In this document: positions 1-5,611 of the stretch, in pieces
How positions within the stretch are numbered: the stretch's first letter is position 1
Layout of the letters: every line of letters begins with the position of its first letter
Source of the DNA: VRUE01 sp035707825
Lineage (GTDB): Bacteria > Actinomycetota > Thermoleophilia > Solirubrobacterales > 70-9
DNA length: 7,946 bases
Direction of reading: 5' to 3'
Assembly (NCBI GenBank): GCA_035707825.1
Contig: DASSTR010000050.1
Coordinates: 1-7,946, forward strand
Position numbers and translations under genes: made by a program
The notes under the pieces: generated by a model
The model's input: only the letters and a program-made list of their open reading frames with translations
Databases searched by the model: none
What the model was told of the DNA's origin: nothing

Positions 1-146
1 GCTCCTCGTCCGAGCGCACCGCGGCGCTATCCGGCTGGCTGGAGTTCTATAACTGGCGCAGACCACACGGCTCCCTCAGCCACAAGCCACCCGGAGCCCG
101 CCTCGGCGAGCTGAAGCGGAACAACCTGGTCGGGTCTTACAGCTAG
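1..146 (+). CDS. IS481-family transposase, C-terminal fragment (5' end outside window)
   Basis: The frame beginning at base 3 is open from the window edge to a TAG at 144-146 and gives about 47 residues. It contains FYNWRRPHGSLSHKPPGARL, then ends NNLVGSYS. The Y-N-x-x-R-P-H-G-S-L pattern with a following 'xPPxxRL' is the typical C-terminus of the rve/DDE integrase core in IS481-type transposases (also seen in IS3 relatives); the final 'NNLVGSYS' favours IS481. The catalytic Asp residues would lie upstream and cannot be checked. The gene may be intact beyond the window or may be a remnant. Such enzymes cut and rejoin element ends to move the insertion sequence. Family is clear; completeness and activity are unknown. 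Confidence 0.82.
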   Translation, partial: SSSERTAALSGWLEFYNWRRPHGSLSHKPPGARLGELKRNNLVGSYS

Positions 147-178
147 GCTTGCCCCCAAGGTGCCACGAACGATCGACA
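1..178 (+). mobile_element. Right end of an IS481-like insertion sequence (boundary tentative)
   Basis: The transposase stop at 146 should lie close to the element's right end. IS481 elements usually begin TGT and end ACA. The first plausible ACA after the stop closes at 178 (CGATCGACA, 170s), so the element would end about 32 bases after the stop codon. The left end and its inverted repeat are outside the window, so the boundary and any target duplication cannot be verified. No gene is visible between 147 and about 188. Confidence 0.3.
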
Positions 179-314
179 GGAGTGGGCGCTGAGCTCGCTG
201 CGCCTACCCACTCGCGTCAGCCGGCGCGCCCGGGCGCGGACGCGTTTCGGATGGGCACGCTCCGAGCGGGCTACCGTCGGCCTCGCGGCGGTTGCGGTCG
301 GCGCGGCGGGAACC

Positions 315-899
315 GTGCTCGCGGGCCAGTTCGGGCGCATGTTGCGCCGCCGCTCCCATGAGCACGACGCCGGGGACGGTTTGGTCGAGGTGGCGCCGGC
401 GGCGGCTCTCGACACCGTCAACGTGGCGGTCAGCGGCTATGCCGCCACCCCGCGCAGCGAGACCGTCCTCTTCAACCTGCTGGCGGGCTTCCTCGGCTCC
501 TTCGCGTTTGTGCGGATCTCGACCCTGGCGATCCGCGACGACGTCGGGCCGTTCCGCAACGTCAGCGTAGGCGGCCGCCACATCCATCATTTCGTGCCCG
601 GGATCCTGATCGCTTTCGCCTCGGGGACGACGGCGCTGCTGACCGACGACGACGCGCTCGAGGAGCATCTCGCCGTGCCGATGGGGATTGGCATGGGCCT
701 CACCTTCGACGAGGCGGCCCTGCTGCTTGACCTGAGGGACGTGTACTGGACCCGCCAGGGCCTGTTCAGCGTTCAGCTCAGCCTCGGCGCCACCGCGATC
801 CTCAGCATCGCCATCCTCACCCTGCGCATGCTGCGCCGGGGCGAGCGGCGCCAGGAGGAGGCCGGGCTGATCCCCGAGCCCGCCGGCCCATCGGCATAG
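315..899 (+). CDS. Conserved polytopic membrane protein of unknown function
   Basis: From GTG 315 this gives 194 residues with four hydrophobic segments (about 51-70, 92-110, 119-138 and 153-173) and a charged cytoplasmic-looking tail (RRGERRQEE). Striking polar motifs sit at membrane edges: GRHIHHFVPGI (88-98) and LTFDEAALLLDLRDVYW (129-145). I recognise these as hallmarks of an uncharacterised actinobacterial integral membrane family; no function can be assigned. The 315 start is the only canonical one but is probably too late: the same frame is open back to the TAG at 144 and encodes a further helix (ATVGLAAVAVGAAGTVLAGQ) preceded by many arginines, as expected of the true N-terminus. The only upstream in-frame alternatives are CTG 189, six bases after an AGGAG at 178-182, and CTG 198. 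The SD before 315 is weak. Stop TAG at 897-899. Confidence 0.75.
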   Translation: MLAGQFGRMLRRRSHEHDAGDGLVEVAPAAALDTVNVAVSGYAATPRSETVLFNLLAGFLGSFAFVRISTLAIRDDVGPFRNVSVGGRHIHHFVPGILIAFASGTTALLTDDDALEEHLAVPMGIGMGLTFDEAALLLDLRDVYWTRQGLFSVQLSLGATAILSIAILTLRMLRRGERRQEEAGLIPEPAGPSA

Positions 900-941
900 G
901 CCGAAAACGCAATTTGCGCTTTAGGAATCGCGCGGTTACGT

Positions 942-979
942 CCGCCGTTTGAGTTTCGGGCGGAAAAAGCCCGTTTTCC
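942..979 (+). other. Overlapping alternative hairpins downstream of the membrane-protein gene
   Basis: Three inverted repeats compete for the same bases: CCGCC 942-946 with GGCGG 959-963; CGGGC 957-961 with GCCCG 969-973, followed by TTTT at 974-977; and GGAAAA 962-967 with TTTTCC 974-979. The second resembles a weak intrinsic terminator for the upstream gene (5-bp stem, short T run). The third would break it, so an attenuator-like switch is conceivable, but stems this short also occur by chance in GC-rich DNA. Confidence 0.3.
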
Positions 980-1031
980 AAGAACCCCCGCGCGGCCGGC
1001 TTGGCTAGGTTGGCCAAGGCGGGACCGGGGT

Positions 1032-1065
1032 CGATCGCAGGTCTCAGAGCAGAGCCCTGCGATCG
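1032..1065 (+). repeat. Perfect 10-bp inverted repeat in the dnaB leader
   Basis: CGATCGCAGG (1032-1041) is exactly complementary to CCTGCGATCG (1056-1065). The 14-base spacer can extend the stem by CTC 1043-1045 with GAG 1052-1054, leaving a six-base loop. It lies 36 bases before the dnaB ATG and has no T run after it, so it is not an intrinsic terminator. It may be an mRNA leader hairpin or a DNA-binding site. The rest of 900-1101 holds another 6-bp stem (CTTGGC 1000-1005 with GCCAAG 1013-1018) and no convincing promoter; TAGGTT at 1006-1011 is a weak -10 candidate. Confidence 0.55.
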
Positions 1066-1101
1066 GTCTTGCCGCCGAGCGAACCCCGAAACTGAGAGCA
1101 G

Positions 1102-2526
1102 ATGTCGCAGCCACCCACCGTCAACGTGCCGCCGCAGAACATCGAGGCCGAGGAGTCGGTGCTCGGAGCGATGCTGGTCGCCGAGCCGACGCTGACCGGC
1201 GTGATCGACGAGGTGAAGCTCAACGAGGCGGACTTCTACCTCGAGAAACACGCCGTGATCTTCCGCTGCATCCACGACCTCTACGCAGCCACCAAGCCGG
1301 TCGACGAGCTCAGCGTCAGCGAGGCGCTGGTGCAGCGCAATGAGATCGAGGAGGCGGGCGGCAAGCACTACGTCTCCGAGCTGGCGGCGAAGGTCCCGGC
1401 GGCGGGCAACGCCAAGCACTACGCGGAGATCGTCCAGCAGAACTCGCTGCTGAGGCGGCTGCTCGGGGCCGGGCAGCGGATCCAATCCTGGGTCCACGAG
1501 CGGGACGGCGAACCGCGCGAGCTCTCCGAGCGCGCCGAGAAGCTGCTCTTCGACGTCGCCCACAAAGAGCACGCAAGCGATTTCAAACTGCTCTCCGAGA
1601 TCCTCCACGACGAGGTCGACCGCCTCGAGAAGCTCTCCACCGGCGAGACCGAGATGACGGGGACGCCGTCCGGCTTCCGCGACATCGACGCGATCACGGG
1701 CGGCTTCCAGCCCGGCAACCTGATCATCGTCGCGGCGCGCCCGGCGATGGGCAAGAGCGCGATCGTCGCCAACATCGCCGAAAACGTCGCCGTCAAACGG
1801 GAGCTTCCGGTTGCCTTCTTCTCGCTCGAGATGTCGGAGGTCGAGCTGGCGCAGCGCTTCATCGCCTGCCGCGCGCGGATCTCCGGCGACAAGCTGCGCA
1901 AGGGCCAGGTTTCGCAGCGCGACTGGCCCAAGGTCGTCCGCGCCTGCAACGAGCTCGAGCAGGCGCCGCTGTGGTTCGACGACTCCTCCGACCTCGGCCT
2001 GCTCGACCTGCGGGCCAAGGCGCGGCGGCTGCACGCGCAGCACCAGGACAGGGGCGGCCTCGGCCTGATCATCGTCGACTACCTGCAGCTGATGCGGCCC
2101 GACGACCCGCGGGCAAACCGCGTCGAGCAGGTCGGCCAGATGAGCCGTGGGCTGAAGATCCTCGCCCGCGAGCTCGAGGTGCCCGTTCTGGCGATCTCCC
2201 AGCTCTCCCGCGCGCCCGAGCAGCGCACGCCGCCGAAGCCGATGCTCTCCGACCTGCGCGAGTCGGGCTCGATCGAGCAGGACGCCGACGTCGTCGCCTT
2301 CCTCTTCCGCCAGGACTATTACCGCGACCCCGAAGAGGAGCCCGACGGACTGGCCGACGTGATCATCGCCAAGCATAGGAACGGGCCGATCGGCTCGCCG
2401 AAGCTGGTCTTCCTCGACCGCTATCCCAAATTCGCCGACCATGCCCATCAGGAGCAGCCGATCCAGCAACCGGCCGGCGTAGAGCCGGTGGGCGACGTGG
2501 CCAGCGCGGGCTCCGACCCCTTCTGA
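1102..2526 (+). CDS. dnaB: Replicative DNA helicase DnaB
   Basis: 474 residues, the usual size for an intein-free DnaB. The hexameric 5'-3' helicase unwinds DNA ahead of the replisome and recruits DnaG primase. The N-terminal primase-binding helical domain starts at PPQNIEAEESVLGAML (10-25). The RecA-like motor begins near residue 187 with TGTPSGFRDIDAITGGFQPG. Walker A is ARPAMGKSA (212-220, Lys218), slightly unusual in having Ser where most DnaBs have Thr. The catalytic Glu is in FFSLEM (Glu243); Walker B is LIIVDYLQL (322-330, Asp326); the sensing motif is AISQLSRAPEQR (364-375); the C-terminal KHRNGPIG (424-431) carries the Lys/Arg finger. The tail after about 445 is a variable Pro/Gln-rich linker. 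Start ATG 1102 places the conserved N-terminus correctly; the SD is weak (GAGAG about 1093-1098). The stop TGA overlaps the next ATG. Confidence 0.97.
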   Translation: MSQPPTVNVPPQNIEAEESVLGAMLVAEPTLTGVIDEVKLNEADFYLEKHAVIFRCIHDLYAATKPVDELSVSEALVQRNEIEEAGGKHYVSELAAKVPAAGNAKHYAEIVQQNSLLRRLLGAGQRIQSWVHERDGEPRELSERAEKLLFDVAHKEHASDFKLLSEILHDEVDRLEKLSTGETEMTGTPSGFRDIDAITGGFQPGNLIIVAARPAMGKSAIVANIAENVAVKRELPVAFFSLEMSEVELAQRFIACRARISGDKLRKGQVSQRDWPKVVRACNELEQAPLWFDDSSDLGLLDLRAKARRLHAQHQDRGGLGLIIVDYLQLMRPDDPRANRVEQVGQMSRGLKILARELEVPVLAISQLSRAPEQRTPPKPMLSDLRESGSIEQDADVVAFLFRQDYYRDPEEEPDGLADVIIAKHRNGPIGSPKLVFLDRYPKFADHAHQEQPIQQPAGVEPVGDVASAGSDPF

Positions 2527-2570
2527 TGGCGGGGGGCTCGGCACTGCCGCTCATGGGACGGGCCCGCTGA
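2526..2570 (+). CDS. 14-codon mini-ORF coupling dnaB to the dnaC-like gene (candidate)
   Basis: The ATG at 2526-2528 overlaps the dnaB stop by one base (TGATG). The frame reads MAGGSALPLMGRAR, then stops at TGA 2568-2570, which again overlaps the ATG of the next gene (2570-2572). It therefore fills the gap between the two genes exactly, with a stop-start overlap at each end. The plain reading is a ribosome-reinitiation bridge that couples translation of loader to helicase. The peptide itself matches nothing I know and has no obvious domain. A chance ORF is possible: in GC-rich DNA a 14-codon open frame is common, although coincident overlaps at both ends are less so. Confidence 0.35.
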   Translation: MAGGSALPLMGRAR

Positions 2571-3328
2571 TGGCGATCGCGCGCAGCGAACCCTTCAAGG
2601 AACAGGTCTGCCCGCTGGGAGTCTGCGACGGCTCGGGCTGGATCCTCGGCCCCGAGGACGTGGCGCGCCCCTGCGAGTGCCGGGAGAGCAGGCTCAAGCA
2701 GGGGCGAATACGCGGGGTTGCCTCCGCGATCCCGCCCCGCTACAGGGGCGTTTCATTCGACCGCCCGCCCGTTTCCGACATGGCTCGGGACATGCGCACC
2801 AGGCACGTGGTCGGGGCGGTGGGCGAATTCTGCGATCAGCTCGAGGAGAACCTCGCCGCCGGTAAGGGGCTCTGGCTGATGGGCGACACCGGCACCGGCA
2901 AGACGACGCTTGGGATGCTGATCGCGAAAACCGCCCTGGCCGCCGGCAAGACGGTGGCGATCTACTTCACTCCGAAGCTCCTCACCCAGATCCGCCAGAC
3001 CTACCAGGCGACGGAATCCGAGGACGCCTACGAGGCGTTCTTCCGCCGGCTTACGTCGGTCGACCTCCTCTACATCGACGATCTGGGGGCCGAGCGGCAC
3101 ACGGATTGGGTGGTGGAGCAGCTGTACGCGCTGGTCAACGAGCGCTACGAGAACCGCCGCTCGGTGATGATCACCAGCAATGCCGAGACCGACGTGGACA
3201 AAGGCCAGCGTCAGCTGGAGGAGCAGATCGGCTCGCGCACCGTTTCGCGCCTGATCGAGATCTGCGGCGACCCCTTACCGCTCTTCGGGCCCGACCAGCG
3301 CCTCGAGGCGCACGCGGTCGGGGAGTAA
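2570..3328 (+). CDS. DnaC/DnaI-type helicase-loader AAA+ ATPase
   Basis: 252 residues. The N-terminus holds a Cys cluster C14-x4-C19-DGSGW ... C35-x-C37, like the small zinc module of phage-type DnaC/DnaI loaders. The AAA+ core follows: Walker A GDTGTGKTT (105-113, Lys111), Walker B LLYIDDLG (167-173, Asp170-Asp171), sensor 1 MITSN (200-204), and the GSRTVSRL box (221-228) that supplies an Arg finger in this family. These proteins bind DnaB and help open or place the hexamer on single-stranded DNA at the origin or at stalled forks; the adjacent dnaB makes that role likely. IstB transposition proteins share the ATPase core, but the Cys module and context argue against IstB. The start ATG overlaps the mini-ORF stop, with GGGACGGG (2555-2562) as a possible SD. 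Oddity: the first Cys pair is spaced by four residues instead of the usual two. Confidence 0.88.
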   Translation: MAIARSEPFKEQVCPLGVCDGSGWILGPEDVARPCECRESRLKQGRIRGVASAIPPRYRGVSFDRPPVSDMARDMRTRHVVGAVGEFCDQLEENLAAGKGLWLMGDTGTGKTTLGMLIAKTALAAGKTVAIYFTPKLLTQIRQTYQATESEDAYEAFFRRLTSVDLLYIDDLGAERHTDWVVEQLYALVNERYENRRSVMITSNAETDVDKGQRQLEEQIGSRTVSRLIEICGDPLPLFGPDQRLEAHAVGE

Positions 3329-3350
3329 AACCAGGCACAATCCTTCGGTC

Positions 3351-4721
3351 ATGCCTGGCCTGGTCATAGTTGGCGCTCAGTGGGGCGACGAGGGCAAGGG
3401 CAAGGTCACCGACCTGCTCGCCGAGCGCGCGCAGGCGATCGTCCGCTTTCAGGGCGGCAACAACGCCGGCCACACGATCGTCCGCGACGGCGAAGAGTTC
3501 AAGTTCCATCTCATCCCCTCGGGGATCCTCCATTCCGACAAGGCCTGCGTGATCGGCAACGGAGTCGTGCTCGACCCGCGCATCCTCCTCGAGGAGATCG
3601 ACGGACTGCGGCGGCGAGGCGTCGACGTCGGCAATCTGAAGATCTCCGCCAACGCGCACCTGATCATGCCCTACCACGTGCTGCTCGACACAGCCGGCGA
3701 GATCAAGCTGGGCAAGCTCTCGATCGGCACCACGCGACGGGGAATCGGCCCCTGCTACGCCGATAAGGCGCTGCGGCTGGGGATTCGAGTCCAGGACCTG
3801 CTCGACGAGAAGATCCTGCGCACGAAGATCCGCGCCGCCCTCGAGCCCAAGCAGCAGGCGCTGCGGGAACTCTCCGTGCGGCGCCGGAAGATGCGCAAGG
3901 AGGGAGAGGCGCCGCGTGAGGGCGACCAGTCGATGGACGACGCTCCCGACCCCCGCCTGGACCTGCACACGATGACCGAGGAACACGTCAACTTCGGCCA
4001 CCGCCTCGAGCCGCACATCGCCGACACGGCGCGGCTCTGCTGGGAGGCGCTCGACAGCGGGGGGACGGTGCTCTTCGAGGGTGCGCAGGCGACCCTGCTC
4101 GACCTCGATCACGGCACCTATCCGTTCGTCACCTCCTCCAACCCGATCGCGGGAGCGGCCTGCCTCGGCGCCGGCGTCGGCCCGACCGACATCGACGAGG
4201 TCTGGGGGGTGGCCAAGGCCTACGCGACCCGTGTCGGCGCCGGGCCCTTCCCGACCGAGCTCGAAGACGACGTCGGGCGACACCTGCTCGAGCGCGGCCA
4301 CGAGTACGGGACGACGACGGGCCGCGAGCGGCGCTGCGGGTGGATGGACCTGATCGCCCTCCGCTACGCGGTGCGCTTGAACGGGATGAGCGCGTTGACG
4401 ATCACCAAGCTCGACGTGCTCAGTGGGCTCGACACCCTGCGGGTCGCGGTCCGCTACCGCTCGCGCGAGGGCGCCGTCCTCGACAGCTTTCCCTACCACC
4501 AGTCGATCCTGCACTCGGCCGAGCCGGAGTACGAGGAGCTGCCCGGGTTCGACGCCGACATCGGCGAGTGCCGAAGCGAGGCCGACCTGCCGCGGGCGGC
4601 CCGCGACTACCTCGCCTACATCGCCGATTTCGTCGGAGTGCCGGTCCGGCTCGTCGGAGTCGGCCCGGCCCGCGACCAGGTGGTCTGGATCGGCGACGAG
4701 CCGAACCTCCTCGCCGCCTGA
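3351..4721 (+). CDS. purA: Adenylosuccinate synthetase
   Basis: 456 residues. It catalyses IMP + Asp + GTP to adenylosuccinate, the first committed step to AMP, in the cytoplasm as a homodimer. Motifs: the P-loop-like AQWGDEGKGK (9-18) with catalytic Asp13; QGGNNAGHT (34-42) with His41; signature GTTRRGIGPCYADK (126-139), with Lys139 and Arg142 matching the E. coli active-site Lys140/Arg143; FEGAQ (242-246); FVTSSNP (259-265); substrate loop VGAGPFPTEL (295-304); TTTGRERRCGW (321-331); and base-binding TKLDVLSG (352-359). It is about 25 residues longer than most bacterial PurA (roughly 430). The extra length sits in a charged stretch at about 166-206 (RRRKMRKEGEAPREGDQ), away from known catalytic motifs. 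It follows the loader gene by 22 bp. The SD is poor; CACAAT at 3336-3341 could be a -10 for a near-leaderless transcript, or the gene may rely on read-through. Confidence 0.97.
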   Translation: MPGLVIVGAQWGDEGKGKVTDLLAERAQAIVRFQGGNNAGHTIVRDGEEFKFHLIPSGILHSDKACVIGNGVVLDPRILLEEIDGLRRRGVDVGNLKISANAHLIMPYHVLLDTAGEIKLGKLSIGTTRRGIGPCYADKALRLGIRVQDLLDEKILRTKIRAALEPKQQALRELSVRRRKMRKEGEAPREGDQSMDDAPDPRLDLHTMTEEHVNFGHRLEPHIADTARLCWEALDSGGTVLFEGAQATLLDLDHGTYPFVTSSNPIAGAACLGAGVGPTDIDEVWGVAKAYATRVGAGPFPTELEDDVGRHLLERGHEYGTTTGRERRCGWMDLIALRYAVRLNGMSALTITKLDVLSGLDTLRVAVRYRSREGAVLDSFPYHQSILHSAEPEYEELPGFDADIGECRSEADLPRAARDYLAYIADFVGVPVRLVGVGPARDQVVWIGDEPNLLAA

Positions 4722-4770
4722 GGCGAGATTAGAACGGCGAAAAATCCGACCGCTCGCGGGGCCTCTGCTC

Positions 4771-4776
4771 TAGAGT
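4771..4776 (+). promoter_or_regulatory. Candidate -10 element for a leaderless tetR transcript
   Basis: TAGAGT fits the actinobacterial TANNNT -10 pattern. Its last base is seven before the GTG start at 4783, which would put the transcript start on or next to the start codon. There is no SD before that GTG, consistent with leaderless initiation. The -35 is weak (CCGACC at 4746-4751, long 19-bp spacer). The remainder of 4722-4770 shows no terminator. Confidence 0.4.
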
Positions 4777-4782
4777 TGCCAT

Positions 4783-5472
4783 GTGGCTTCGGGTAGACGC
4801 AAAGCTAAGTTAAGCGAGCGGCTGCCTAGGGGCAGACACAGCCTGCCGCGCGAGGCGGTCACCGAGTCGCAGCGGGGGCGGATCCTGCAGGCGATGATCG
4901 AGGTGGTCTCGGAGAAGGGGTATCCCGATACCCGCGTCGTCGACGTGATCGCGCTCGCGGGCGTATCTCGCAAGACGTTCTACGAGCTCTTCAACAGCAA
5001 GGAGGACTGCTTCCTCGCCACCTACGACGTGCTGCTCGGCAATCTGCTCGGCGACACGGCGCGGGGGTTCGAGTCGAAGTCCGAGGCGCCGTGGGCCGAG
5101 CAGGCCGCCGCCGGGCTGGGAGAGATGCTGAAGCATCTGGCCGAGCATCCGGACGAGGCGCGCTTCGCGATCGTCGAGGTGCTCGCGGCGGGCCCGCGAG
5201 CCCTCGCGCGCCGGGATGCCGCCCTGCGCCAGTTCACGCGCTTCCTCGACGCCGGCCGCGAGGAAACCTCGGTCGAATTGCCGGAGATCACGTCCCTCTC
5301 GCTGGCCGGGGGGATCAACGAGCTGCTCTACAGCGAGATCCTGCACGGGGCCGCGTCAGGGTTGCCCGAGCGCCTGCCGGACCTTATCTTTTGGATTACC
5401 CTTCCTTTTCTGGGGCCGGAAAAGGCCGCTGAGGAGCGAGAGAAGGTCGAACTGGCCCCGAAAGAGGGCTGA
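4783..5472 (+). CDS. TetR/AcrR-family transcriptional regulator
   Basis: 229 residues. The DNA-binding domain begins at about residue 29: ESQRGRILQAMIEVVSEKGY (helix 1 region), then TRVVDVIALAGVSRKTFYELFNSKEDCFLATYD (50-82), a textbook TetR helix-turn-helix with recognition helix VSRKTFYELF. The remainder is an all-helical ligand/dimer domain, including PRALARRDAALRQF and a C-terminal LPDLIFWITLPFLGPE. Members of this family usually repress a neighbouring gene or themselves and release DNA on ligand binding; the ligand is unknown. The GTG at 4783 is chosen because it includes the N-terminal LPRGRHSLPRE segment that I recall as conserved in these actinobacterial proteins. An ATG two bases earlier (4781) is in another frame and stops after ten codons. 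The gene starts 61 bp after purA and is followed by a 139-bp gap. Confidence 0.9.
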   Translation: MASGRRKAKLSERLPRGRHSLPREAVTESQRGRILQAMIEVVSEKGYPDTRVVDVIALAGVSRKTFYELFNSKEDCFLATYDVLLGNLLGDTARGFESKSEAPWAEQAAAGLGEMLKHLAEHPDEARFAIVEVLAAGPRALARRDAALRQFTRFLDAGREETSVELPEITSLSLAGGINELLYSEILHGAASGLPERLPDLIFWITLPFLGPEKAAEEREKVELAPKEG

Positions 5473-5512
5473 GAAGGGTCTGTTAAGGCGCTCCTTTTTG
5501 GTGGGGGCAGGG

Positions 5513-5543
5513 TTTATTCGATAGGCAATATTGGTAATTTGCC
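5513..5543 (+). promoter_or_regulatory. Candidate promoter with overlapping inverted repeat before the secreted-protein gene
   Basis: This is the most AT-rich stretch of the window. TTTATT (5513-5518) and TAATTT (5535-5540), 16 bp apart, could serve as -35 and -10. An inverted repeat GGCAA (5524-5528) with TTGCC (5539-5543), plus one inner matching pair, straddles the -10 and could be a TetR-type operator. All three are motif-level guesses. Upstream (5473-5512), AAGG-CGCT-CCTT with a T run at 5497-5499 is too short to call a terminator for tetR. Confidence 0.35.
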
Positions 5544-5574
5544 GTGCGGAGAGATGTACCGGCCGTATGGCCAG

Positions 5575-5600
5575 GGCCTGACGGGCAGGCCACAAAGGAG
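5575..5600 (+). promoter_or_regulatory. Leader hairpin and ribosome-binding site of the secreted-protein gene
   Basis: GGCCTG (5575-5580) pairs perfectly with CAGGCC (5586-5591) around an ACGGG loop. It ends three bases before the purine-rich SD AAAGGAG (5594-5600). The SD is 11 bases from the ATG at 5612; a second AAAGGG (5603-5608) is closer. A smaller GGCC-GTAT-GGCC stem lies at 5561-5572. The hairpins may stabilise the mRNA or tune ribosome access. Confidence 0.4.
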
Positions 5601-5611
5601 AGAAAGGGATT

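Noticed and set aside
1738..1764. Intein insertion at the dnaB Walker A site, common in actinobacterial DnaB
   Set aside because: The motif reads continuously and the protein is of normal length, so no intein is present.
817..2544. 575-codon open frame on the minus strand across dnaB
   Set aside because: It mirrors dnaB, whose motifs are intact and diagnostic. The antisense product is a biased mix of Leu, Asp, Val, Arg and Gly with no recognisable domain, as expected from GC-rich third positions.
2570..3328. IstB-type transposition ATPase linked to the IS at the 5' end
   Set aside because: IstB belongs with IS21 transposases, whereas the IS fragment here is IS481-type and lies 2.4 kb away. 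The N-terminal Cys module and the overlap chain with dnaB favour a helicase loader.
3171..4514. 447-codon open frame on the minus strand across purA
   Set aside because: Shadow of purA with the same compositional signature (repeated DRQ, EHR, AVADR runs) and no domain.
5485..5499. Terminator after tetR (AAGG-CGCT-CCTT plus T run)
   Set aside because: A 4-bp stem is too short to support a terminator call.
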